From: Scleroderma bovista
Lineage: Eukaryota > Basidiomycota > Agaricomycetes > Boletales > Sclerodermataceae
Assembly (NCBI GenBank): GCA_037178675.1
Contig: JAYMGJ010000673.1
Location: 1-37,791, forward strand
Direction of reading: 5' to 3'
Length of the DNA stretch: 37,791 nt
Under the pieces are notes generated by a model that worked only from the letters and a program-made list of their open reading frames with translations, was not told the DNA's origin and ran no database searches. Shown piece by piece: positions 28,417 through 37,791 of this stretch. The position numbers and the translations under genes are program-made. Position 1 is the stretch's first letter; each line of letters starts with the position of its first letter.

Positions 28417-28568
28417 TTCTGCACCTTGTAAACATGTGTAGCAGCCTTTATACTATTGTATCAACTATATAGAGTGTGGGGAACAGCTGTGAACAAAGTG
28501 TACAGAGTGTACAAAGGTTTGCAGGTTGACAATAGGGTATACTCTGCTGATGATTTGATGGTCATGTT

Positions 28569-28616
28569 CTTCTTGAAAAAAGTGTGTGAGGGGTTGCTGC
28601 AGTGGACCTAAGGGAA
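28569..28616 (-). repeat. Copia LTR fragment
   Basis: TCTTGAAAAAAGTGTGTGAG followed by GGGTTGCTGCAGTGGACCTA matches the inner end of the LTR at 3439-3487. Similarity fades afterwards, and the tandem repeat does not resume, so the right border is unclear. Confidence 0.55.
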
Positions 28617-29199
28617 GAAAAGTGCAAGATTCTGTCCATCACTTGGATCTCAATATTGGGTGGATCAATGCAGCTTTTAAAAATCATGGTTGAAGCCAGC
28701 CAAGCATTTTGCCATGTACTACTACCTTGATGAAACAAACAGTAAATGTAGACAGTGAGTTGCCATGATTGATTTATGTTGATAGTTATGGAATCTGTCA
28801 TTTGAATAGGCACCACCCAACTTGTTGTGAACGGGTGTTTGCTTGCAGTTAACTACACTGTTATGACCATGCATTCTATACTCCTGTTGTGTGATATGAT
28901 TCTACTATAGTACTATACTATAAGTGCTGTTGTGAGTCACTTAGTAGTGTTTATGCAGACTTTCTTGGAAATCCTGCATTAGCACTGTTGAGTTCTGTGG
29001 ACCTGTGAGGTATTGTGGTCTGATCTCAATAAAATTTCTGCAGCAGGTGGGGCATTCTGGGTGCCCTGTGATGTTGGAACACACTGTGAAGAACTGTGAT
29101 AACATAATAAAACCTGTGACATACTGTCATATTCTGGCTGATTTTTGGTGATTTGCTGATGTCAAAAGGGAATTCTATTAGATGCTTTAACTAATTGCA
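28617..29199. other. No recognisable gene
   Basis: AT-rich, with AATAAA-type motifs near 29028 and 29107. I see nothing coding. Part may be the diverged remainder of the Copia LTR. Confidence 0.35.
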
Positions 29200-29350
29200 A
29201 ATGTAGAGGGTACATTTAGAGCAAATCAATGAGGTCCCTCCTTTGCACATCAGAGGGTACATTTATTATAAACTTCTTTTGCAAAGGTAGGGGTACATTT
29301 GGAACAAATCAATGGACTCCATCTTTGCACATCTAGGGGGTACATTTTGC
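29200..29350. repeat. GGGTACATTT short repeats
   Basis: (A/G)GGGTACATTT occurs at about 29209, 29254, 29296 and 29338. Each is paired with GCAAATCAATG or TTTGCACATC blocks, giving a roughly 90-bp dimer. Confidence 0.6.
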
Positions 29351-29439
29351 TGGTCCAACAGTGATCTAGCACTAATGGACTTTCCAACTACCCCTTAGGA
29401 TGGTTGCTCATTTGAATTTATGAGCTAAAAAGTGTTAGA

Positions 29440-29866
29440 TCATATATAATCAAAATCAAGCAACTTACACATGCGGCTCCTCTGAATGATATCCAAAATG
29501 AGTTTTTGCACTCTAAAATAATCATGTTCATGTTCCTGAAGCACCTGCTGAAGATCCTGAAAAACATTGGCTTGTGTTCCAGAGTCCTCATACTGCATCA
29601 CAGAAAGTGCAATAACATCCTGAGAATTGCATCTTGCATGTAAACAGAAGTATGAGTACTCATAAACAATAAGGCATCCTATGATCATTAAATTAGATAG
29701 AACGGGAATGTAATTTGCTCACCAACACCATGGATTATGGACTGATGCATAGAGGAAATAATAGATGAAGGCAACATCAAGGGAAATTGGACAGATTTTC
29801 CAATATCAAGTTGGTCCTGGTGATGATGAGATACATTCAGGGAAAGATGAAGAAATTTATCTTACA
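29440..29866 (-). CDS. Possible exons of an unrecognised minus-strand gene
   Basis: A minus-strand frame from about 29860 (LHLSLNVSHHHQDQLDIG, SVQFPLMLPSSIISSMHQS) leads to a GTGAGC donor at 29724 and a TCATAG acceptor ending at 29684. The next exon continues in frame (CLIVYEYSYFCLHARC, DVIALSVMQYEDSGTQANVF, LQEHEHDYFRVQKLILDII) up to a GTAAGT donor near 29465. An acceptor-like GCTTGTAAG precedes the first exon. Codon content looks protein-like, but I do not recognise the family and neither gene end is visible. It lies downstream of the 81-bp array on the strand of the G-domain gene, so it may be a separate gene or distal exons. Unsure. Confidence 0.3.
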
Positions 29867-30180
29867 AGCTATAAAAAAGATAAAATGTATGAAGAAGAAA
29901 AATACTAATAACACACCAATGCCTGATTGATAAATGAGAAAAACCATCTACTGATAAAAATAAAACTAACCATCTAATGAATTGAGAAAAGGTAAATGAG
30001 ACAAAGTGCCAGAAAATACAAGACATGACAAACATCCTAATGGCATATTAGACTACATTATGATGTCATATAGATATTAACTTACTTGCTAAAAGAAAAT
30101 AAAGAAGAATGATGTTGGACCTTATGAGGATATGAATTAGAGATTACAACTGACTGCCTGTGCAGTCAAGAAGAGCAAAG
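29867..30180. other. AT-rich spacer before the 81-bp array
   Basis: Strongly A-rich on the plus strand (GATAAATGAGAAAAACC-type runs). No gene is seen. Confidence 0.4.
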
Positions 30181-33100
30181 TGGGAGGGAGGACATTGAAA
30201 ACAGGGCCAAGCTGCACCTGCCATGAAATCACTCACTTGCTGTCAAGCCAACAGGACCAGAGTGGGAGTGAAGGCAGTGAGAACAGGCCCAGCTGCACCT
30301 GCCATGAAATCACTCACTTTCTGTCAAGCCAACAGGACCAGAGTGGGAGTGAAGGCAGTCAGAACAGGCCCAGTTGCACCTGCCATGAAATCACTCACCA
30401 ACTATCAAGCCAACAGGACCAAAGTGGGAGTGAAGGCAGTAAGAAGTGGCCCAGCTGCACCTGCCATGAAATCACTCACCCACTGTCAAACCAACAGGAC
30501 CAGAGTGGGAGTGAAGGCAGTGAGAACAGGCCCAGCTGCACCTGCATGAAATCACTCACCAACTGTCAAGCCAACAGGACCAGAGTGGGAGTGAAGGCAG
30601 TGAGAACAGGCCCAGCTGCACCTGCCATGAAATCACTCACCAACTGTCAAGCCAACAGGACCAGAGTGGGAGTGAATGCAGTGAGAACAGGCCCAGCTGC
30701 ACCTGCCATGAAATCACTAACTTGCTGTCAAGCCAACATGACCAGATTTGGAGTGAAGTCAGTGAAAACAGGCCCAGCTGCACCTGCCATAAAATCACTC
30801 ACATCCTGTCAAGTGAACAGGACCAGAGTGGGAGTGAAGGCAGTGAGAACAGGCCCAGCTGCACCTGCCATGAAATCACTCACTTGCTGTCAAGCCAACA
30901 GGAGCAGAGTGGGAGTGAAGGCAGTGAGAACAGGCCCAGCTCCACATGCCATGAAATCACTCACTTGCTATCCAACCAACAGGAACAAAGTGGGAGTGAA
31001 GGCAGTAAGAACAGGCTCATCTGCACCTGCCATGCAATCACTCACAAACTGTCAAGCCAACAGCACCAGATTGGGAGTCAAGGCAGTGAGAACAGGCACA
31101 GTTTCACCTGCCATGAAATCACTCACACACTGTCAAGGCAACAGGACCAGAGTGGGAGTCAAGGCAGTGAGAATGGGCCCAGCTGCACCTGCCATGAAAT
31201 CACTCACTTGCTGTCAAACCAACAGGACCAGAGTGGGAGTGAAGGCAGTGAGAAGAGGCTTAGCTGCATTTGCCATGAAATGACTCACATCCTGTCAAGC
31301 CAACAGGACCAGATTGGGAGTGAAGGCAGTGAGAACAGGCCCAGCTCCACCTGCCATGAAACCACTCACCAACTGCCAAGCCAACAGGACCAGAGTGGGA
31401 GTGAAGGCAGTCAGAACAGGCCCAACTGCACCTGGCATAAAATCACTCACTTGCTGTCAAGCCAACAGGACCAGAGTGGGAGTGAAGGCAGTCAGAACAG
31501 GCCCAGTTGCACCTGCCATGAAATCACTCACCAACTATCAAGCCAACAGGACCAAAGTGGGAGTGAAGGCAGTAAGAAGAGGCCCAGCTGCACCTGCCAT
31601 GAAATCACTCACCAACTGTCAAACCAACAGGACCAGAGTGGGAGTGAAGGCAGTCAGAACAGACCCAGCTGCACCTGGCATGAAATCACTCACCAACTGT
31701 CAAGCCAACAGGACCAGAGTGGCAGTGAATGCAGTGAGAACAGGCCCAGCTGCACATGCCATGAAATCACTCACTTGCTGTCAAGCCAACAGGACCAGAG
31801 TGGGAGTGAATGCAGTGAGAACAGGCCCAGCTGCACCTGCCATGAAATCACTAACTTGCTGTCAAGCCAACATGACCAGATTTGGAGTGAAGTCAGTGAA
31901 AACAGGCCCAGCTGCAGTGTCAAGTGAACAGGACCAGAGTTGGAGTGAAGGCAGTGAGAACAGGCCCAGTTGCACCTGCCATGAAATCACTCACCCACTG
32001 TCAAGCCAACATGACCAGAGTGGGAGTGAAGGCAGTGAGAACAGGCCCAGCTCCACTTGCCATGAAATCACTCACTTGCTATCAAGCCAACAGGAACAGA
32101 GTGGGAGTGAAGGCAGTAAGAACAGGCTCATCTGCACCTGCCATGAAATCACTCACAAACTGTCAAGCCAACAGCACCAGATTGGGAGTCAAGGCAGTGA
32201 GAACAGGCACAGTTTCACCTGCCATGAAATCACTCACACACTGTCAAGGCAACAGGACCAGAGTGGGAGTCAAGGCAGTGAGAACAGACCCAGCTGCACC
32301 TGCCATGAAATCACTCACCAACTGTCAAACCAACAGGACCAGAGTGGGAGTGAGGGCAGTGAGAAGAGGCTTAGCTGCATTTGCCATGAAGTGACTCACA
32401 TCCTGTCAAGCCAACAGGACCAGAGTGGGAGTGAAGGCAGTGAGAACAGGCCCAGCTCCACCTGCCATGAAATCACTCACCAACTGTCAAGCCAACAGGA
32501 GCAGAGTGGCAGTGAAGGCAGTGAGAACAGGCCCAGTTGCACCTGCCATGAAATCACTCACATCCTGTCAAGCCAACAGGACCAGAGTTGGAGTGGAGGC
32601 AGTGAGAACAGGCCAAGTTGCACCTGCCATGAAATCACTCACATCCTGTCAAGCCAACCGGACCAGAGTGGGAATGAAGGCAGTGAGAACAGGCCCAGCT
32701 GCACCTGCCATGAAATCACTCACTTGCTGTCAAGCCAACAGGACCAGAGTGGGAGTGAATGCAGTGAGAACAGGCCCAGCTGCACCTGCCATGAAATCAC
32801 TCACTCGCTGTCCAGCCAACAGGACCAGAGTGGGAGTGAAGGCAGTGAGAACAGGCCCAGTTGCACCTGCCATGAAATCACTCACTTGCTGTCAAGCCAA
32901 CAGGACCAGAGTGGGAGTGAAGGCAGTGAGAACAGGCCCAACTGCACCTGCCATGAAATCACTCACTTGCTGTCAAGCCAACAGGACCAGAGTGGGAGTG
33001 AAGGCAGTGAGAATAGTCCAGCTGCACCTGCCATGAAATCACTCACTCGCTGTCCAGCCAACAGGACAAGAGTGGGAGTGAAGGCAGTGAGAACAGGCCC

Positions 33101-36100
33101 AGTTGCACCTGGCCTAAAAGCACTCACCAACTGTCAAGCCAACAGGACCAGAGTGGGAGTGAATGCAGTGAGGACAGGCCCAGCTGCACCTGCCATGAAA
33201 TCACTCACTTGCTGTCAAGCCAACAGGACCAGAGTTGGAGTGGAGGCAGTGAGAACAGGCCCAGTTGCACCTGCCATGAAATCACTCACATCCTGTCAAG
33301 CCAACAGGACCAAAGTGGGAATGAAGGCAGTGGGAACAGGCCCAGCTGCACCTGCCATGAAATCACTCACTTGCTGTCAAGCCAACAGGACCAGAGTTGG
33401 AGTGAAGGCAGTGAGAACAGGCCCAGCTGCACCTGCCATGAAATCACTCACTTGCTGTCAAGCCAACAGGGCCAGAGTGGGAGTGAAGGCTGTCAGAACA
33501 GGCCCAGCTCCACCTGCCATGAAATCACTCACTCGCTGTCAAGCCAACAGGACCAGAGTTGGAGTGAAGGCAATAATAACAGGCCCAGCTCCACCTGCCA
33601 TGAAATCACTCACCAACTGTCAAGTCAACAGGACCAGAGTGGGAGTGAAGGCAGTGAGAACAGGCCCAGTTGCACCTGCCATGAAATCACTCACCACCTG
33701 CAAAGCCAACAGGACCAGAGTGGGAGTGAAGGCAGTGAGAATAGGCCCAGTTGCACCTGCCATGAAATCACTCACCCACTGTCAAGCCAACAGGACCAGA
33801 GTGGGAGTGAAGGCAGTGAGAACAGGCCCAGCTGCACCTGCCATGAAATCACTCACCAACTATCCAGCCAACAGGACCAGAGTGGCAGTGAAGGCAGTGA
33901 GAACAGGCCCAGCTGCACCTGCCATGAAATCACTCACTTGCTGTCAAGCCAACAGGACCAGAGTGGGAGTGAAGGCAGTCAGAACAGGCCCAACTGCACC
34001 TGCCATGAAATCACTCACTTTCTGTCCATCAAACAGGACCAGAGTGGGAGTGAAGGCAGTGAGAACAAGCCCAGCTGCACCTGCCATGAAATCACTCACA
34101 CACTGTCAAGCCAACAGGACCAGAGTGGCAGTGGAGGCAGTCAGAACAGGCCCAGTTGCACCTGCCATGAAATCACTCACCACCTGCAAAGCCAACAGGA
34201 CCAGAGTGGGAGTGAAGGCAGTGAGAATAGGCCCAGTTGCACCTGCCATGAAATCACTCACCCACTGTCAAGCCAACAGGACCAGAGTGGGAGTGAAGGC
34301 AGTGAGAATAGTCCAGCTGCACCTGCCATGAAATCACCCACTCGCTGTCAAGCCAACAGGACCAGAGTGGCAGTGAAGGCAGTGAGAACAGGCCCAGTTG
34401 CACCTGCCATGAAATCACTCACCCACTGTCAAGCCAACAGGACCAGAGTGGGAGTGAAGGCAGTGAGAACAGGCCCAGCTGCACCTGCCATGAAATCACT
34501 CACCAACTATCCAGCCAACAGGACCAGAGTGGCAGTGAAGGCAGTGAGAACAGGCCCAGCTGCACCTGCCATGAAATCACTCACTTGCTGTCAAGCCAAC
34601 AGGACCAGAGTGGGAGTGAAGGCAGTCAGAACAGGCCCAACTGCACCTGCCATGAAATCACTCACTTTCTGTCCATCAAACAGGACCAGAGTGGGAGTGA
34701 AGGCAGTGAGAACAAGCCCAGCTGCACCTGCCATGAAATCACTCACACACTGTCAAGCCAACAGGACCAGAGTGGCAGTGGAGGCAGTCAGAACAGGCCC
34801 AGTTGCACCTGCCATGAAATCACTCACCAACTGTCAAGCCAACAGGGTCAGAGTGGGAGTGAATGCAGTGAGAACAGGCCCAACTGCACCTGCCATGAAA
34901 TCACTCACTTCCTGTCCAGCAAACAGGACCAGAGTGGGAGTGAAGGCAGTCAGAACAGGCCCAGCTGCACCTGCCATGAAATCACTCACTTGCTGTCAAG
35001 CCCACAGGACCAGAGTGGCAGTGAAGGCAGTGAGAACAGGCCCAGTTGCACCTGCCATGAAATCACTCACACACTGTCAAGCCAACAGGACCAGAGTGGG
35101 AGTGAAAGTAGTCAGAACAGGCCCAGCTGCACCTGCCATGAAATCACTCACTTCCTGTCCAGCAAACAGGACCAGAGTGGGAGTGAAGGCAGTCAGAACA
35201 GGCCCAGCTGCACCTGCCATGAAATCACTCACTTGCTGTCAAGCCCACAGGACCAGAGTGGCAGTGAAGGCAGTCAGAACAGGCCCAGCTGCACCTGCCA
35301 TGAAATCACTCACCAACTGTCAAGCCAACAGGGCCAGAGTGGGAGTGAATACAGTGAGAACAGGCCCAACTGCACCTGCCATGAAATCACTCACTTCCTG
35401 TCCAGCAAACAGGACCAGAGTGGGAGTGAAGGCAGTGAGAACCGGCCCAGCTGCACCTGCCATAAAATCACTCACATCCTGTCAAGTGAACAGGACCAGA
35501 GTTGGAGTGAAGGCAGTGAGAACAGGCCCAGTTGCACCTGCCATGAAATCACTCACCCACTGTCAAGCCAACAGGACCAGAGTGGGAGTAAAGGCAGTCA
35601 GAACAGGCCCAGTTGCACCTGCCATGAAATCACTCACCCGCTGTCAAGCCAACAGGACCAGAGTGGGAGTCAAGGCAGTGAGAACAGGCCCAGCTCCACC
35701 TGCCATGAAATCACTCACACACTATCAAGCCAACAGGACCAGAGTGGCAGTGGAGGCAGTCAGAACAGGCCCAGCTGCACCTGCCATGAAATCACCCACT
35801 CGCTGTCAAGCCAACAGGACCAGAGTGGCAGTGCAGGCAGTGAGAACAGGCCCAGCTGCACCTGCCATAAAATCACTCACATCCTGTCAAGAGAACAGGA
35901 CCAGAGTTGGAGTGAAGGCAGTGAGAACAGGCCCAGTTGCACCTGCCATGAAATCACTCACCAACTGTGAAGCCAACAGGACCAGAGTGGGAGTGAAGGC
36001 AGTGAGAATAGGCCCAGTTGCACCTGCCATGAAATCACTCACCCACTGTCAAGCCAACAAAACCAGAGTGGAGTGAAGGCAGTGAGAACAGGCCCAGTTG

Positions 36101-36225
36101 CACCTGCCATGAAATCACTCACATCCTGTCAAGCCAACAGGACCAGAGTGGGAGTGAAGGCAGTGAGAACAGGCTCAATGCAGCTATCATTCAATCACTT
36201 ACCCACTGTCAAGCCAACACAACCA
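30181..36225. repeat. 81-bp satellite, about 74 tandem units with one hypervariable triplet
   Basis: The unit is 81 bp with near-invariant blocks: CTGTCAAGCCAACAGGACCA, GAGTGGGAGTGAAGGCAGT, AGAACAGGCCCAGCTGCACC and TGCCATGAAATCACTCAC. The triplet between CACTCAC and CTGTC varies (TTG, CAA, ATC, CCA, ACA, TCG, TTT, TTC, CAC, AAA, CCG), while its flanks hardly change. Since 81 is 27 codons, two plus-strand frames are open for up to about 1,000 codons (repeats of CHEITHxLSSQQDQSGSEGS or MKSLTxCQANRTRVGVKAV), but they lack proper starts and one-base deletions (near 30545, 33015, 34309) and a unit deletion near 31911 switch between them. Triplet order shows multi-unit duplications, for example CCA-CAA-TTG-TTT-ACA at 33770 and 34417. 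On the minus strand each unit carries consensus splice borders. Confidence 0.95.
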
Positions 36226-36309
36226 AAGCAATGATTGATGCAACATAATGTGCTTAGATGGAATAGTCAAGCATACTGTAGTGAATTGATTACCTATAAA
36301 AATGTTATG

Positions 36310-37791
36310 TCATATCATGGGCACCACCTGGTACAGCCCTCCTACCTGTTTGAATGGCATCCAATGGAGTATTTCAAGTTCCAGAAGTCTTTTGTGAAAT
36401 CTTTCTTCCCTTGCTAATCTCATGATGTTTCTGCAAGCCATTAAAATGTTATCTCCCCTATACTTCAACACACGTCTCTCTCACCTAACAGCAAATTCAA
36501 TATTCAGATCAAAATTGACTTGTTGTGCCGATACCACTAGCTTCTGTAGTTCCACCTCATCAAGTGCATCTGTGGTGCATCTGATCAGTGGACCACAATC
36601 TGCAGCTTCCTTGTTCATGCCTACATAAAGCAGGACTGTTAGTATATTTCCATGAAAGGTCAGGCAATGATAACTCACTGCCCAGTGACAAATAGTCCTT
36701 TGGTGGGTACTTGCACTCATTCAATTGGCTTTTGATTTTTCTTCTAACATCACTTAAGATTTCTGTTGCCAAGCTCTCAGCCCTTAGCATTGCCTCTTTT
36801 ATTTGCATGCCTTCATCTCTGAGCCTTCCAATTGCCTGTCCCCTCATTGCATCAGCTTTTGTCAACAGCACAATTACTGGCACTGCCCAATCATTATTCA
36901 GATCCTTTTATTATGAATCATAATGAAGATTCTTACCATTTTCAGTATTGCACTCATTGAAGAACTGTTCTTCTGCAGCCACAATTGCCCTCTCGGACTC
37001 GCACATTGGAATACAATACCTGGATCCTGATTTTTAGCTACTTAATTAGATTCGGTAATGTAGTCTCACCAGACAACATGGATCCGATCCGCTAACTGCC
37101 TTTTCGTCCCTCGGTCTGCGATGAATTTCTTCATCGAGTCTAATTCACTCACAGAGCCTGACTCGAATCCTCGTGAGTCATGAAAGACGAAACATGGATT
37201 GCTCCGGAAAATTAGCTCATTTTCAATGTCATGATATCCCCTCTGGGCATTATTAGCTTGTTGGCAACACATCCCAGCATCATCAAACGCACCTCCACAG
37301 ATCCCTGCACAACCATAGGATCGAGCTGGGAATATTCGTGTATTACCTTTCAATATTGTGCAGCGAGACGTCCTACCTTTTCGCCTTTGGCATTGAAGAC
37401 TTCGGGGAGCTCTGTGGTATTGCAAACACGCTGTAAGAGTGTCGTTTTACCAGCATTGGATCTGCCAATGACGAGGACTCTAAAACGACCAATACGGTCG
37501 AAGTGCTTTCTGACGGTCCCTGGATCCATGTGAAGCATATCATCGGCACCTAGAGAAGAGTCGGCCACCATGCCGCTAATGTAGGTCTAGTTGATGATAT
37601 TGGAAATAAGTACCCACCTGCCCTGGAACCCGGGTTACGCTGCTCGGTGCTTCTGACGTCCGCAGAATCCATGTGAAGCATATCGTCAGCACCTAGTAGA
37701 GAGACGTGTTAGTGGCCATCTTGGTAATGTACGCCATCCGGTCCATGATATTAGAGCCAAGCACTTGCCTGCACTGGAGACCGGCTGCTCA
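36310..37791 (-). CDS. P-loop GTPase (G-domain protein), partial at 5' end, at least nine exons
   Basis: Exons on the minus strand, by splice signals and frame: to 37770 (partial), 37692-37618, 37549-37377, 37304-37293 (12 nt), 37242-37070, 37019-36937, 36882-36679, 36620-36485 and 36430-36310 (stop TGA). All joins keep one frame. The GTP-binding motifs are in order: P-loop GRSNAGKTTLLQRVC, DSRGFES as the G3 (DxxG) segment, and TKAD as G4. YHDIENELIFRSNPCFVFHDS and YCIPM are typical of a large basidiomycete family of septin/AIG1-like G-domain proteins. The N-terminal ADDMLHMD exon is tandemly duplicated. The first visible intron has a GC donor (GCAAGT). The role is probably nucleotide-dependent signalling; the substrate is unknown. 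No lesion is seen. The last exon's end is the least certain. Confidence 0.85.

Larger units (their letters stand above)
27059..28568. repeat. 150-163-bp tandem repeat interrupted by insertions
   Basis: GATGATTTG(A/G)TGG marks unit starts at about 27059, 27841, 28004, 28155 and 28549. Subtracting the insertions, spacings are 151, 163, 151 and 150 bp. Each unit holds CTGCACCTTGTAAACATGTG, TTTATACTATTGTA, GGGGAACAGCTGCAAAC and AAAGTGTACAAAGGTTT. The longer unit has an extra GTACAGCAT-type insert. Confidence 0.8.

Noticed and set aside
30180..36076. Plus-strand open frames of 367-1,005 codons in the 81-bp array as real genes
   Set aside because: They follow from a period of 27 codons. Two frames are open at once, proper ATG starts are lacking in one of them, and one-base deletions swap the frames. 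I kept the array as a repeat and raised coding as a question only.
30181..36225. CRISPR array
   Set aside because: Units are contiguous with no spacers of independent sequence; only one triplet varies, and the surroundings are eukaryotic.

Overview
The window looks like a repeat-dense, heterochromatin-like segment of a basidiomycete (mushroom-type, Agaricomycete) genome. This rests on introns of about 50-75 nt with GT(GC)/AG borders, a decayed TET/JBP oxygenase gene next to a decayed KDZ transposase gene (a pairing known from Basidiomycota), a chromodomain Ty3/Gypsy element, and a many-exon G-domain gene. No rRNA, tRNA or CRISPR locus was recognised. The species cannot be named from the sequence.

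Layout. 1-3699: three Ty1/Copia-type remnants, all on the minus strand, each with a primer-binding site that matches the initiator-tRNA anticodon arm. One carries an unrecognised membrane-type ORF that runs off the left edge, one a gag-only ORF, one a broken gag. 3700-7320: fragments of a long-LTR family, a ~145-bp tandem repeat, GGGC/GGCC-rich degenerate repeats, and the LTR plus gag start of an old Gypsy element. 7323-9394: a ~1-kb-armed near-perfect inverted repeat of the long-LTR family. 9395-12601: a 70-bp tandem array, unassigned DNA and a diverged long LTR. 13807-16880: TET/JBP pseudogene then KDZ transposase pseudogene, the latter cut off by a satellite that also occurs at 4201-4730. 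18503-26383: a young, complete Ty3/Gypsy chromovirus with 623-bp LTRs and a CCACC target duplication. 27059-28568: a 150-163-bp tandem array hit by three insertions. 29440-29870: possible exons of an unknown minus-strand gene. 30181-36225: about 74 copies of an 81-bp repeat. 36310-37791: 3' part of a P-loop GTPase gene on the minus strand, apparently intact.

The Gypsy element is the centrepiece. It appears to prime reverse transcription from its own RNA 5' end, joins gag to pol through a probable -1 frameshift at an A7 run, and carries between pol and the 3' LTR a spliced antisense gene with its own TATA box. That gene encodes a coiled-coil protein with a Gal4-type Zn2Cys6 pattern. The element is also saturated with CCGG, and Zn2Cys6 proteins typically read CGG/CCG, so self-recognition is a testable idea. 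All four differences between its LTRs lie at CpG sites, as expected from deamination of methylated DNA.

The 81-bp array is the other notable structure. Its period is 27 codons, two plus-strand frames are open, and one triplet per unit is hypervariable. On the minus strand that triplet lies exactly between a consensus acceptor (TTGACAG) and a consensus donor (GTGAGTG), and the G-domain gene is transcribed toward it.
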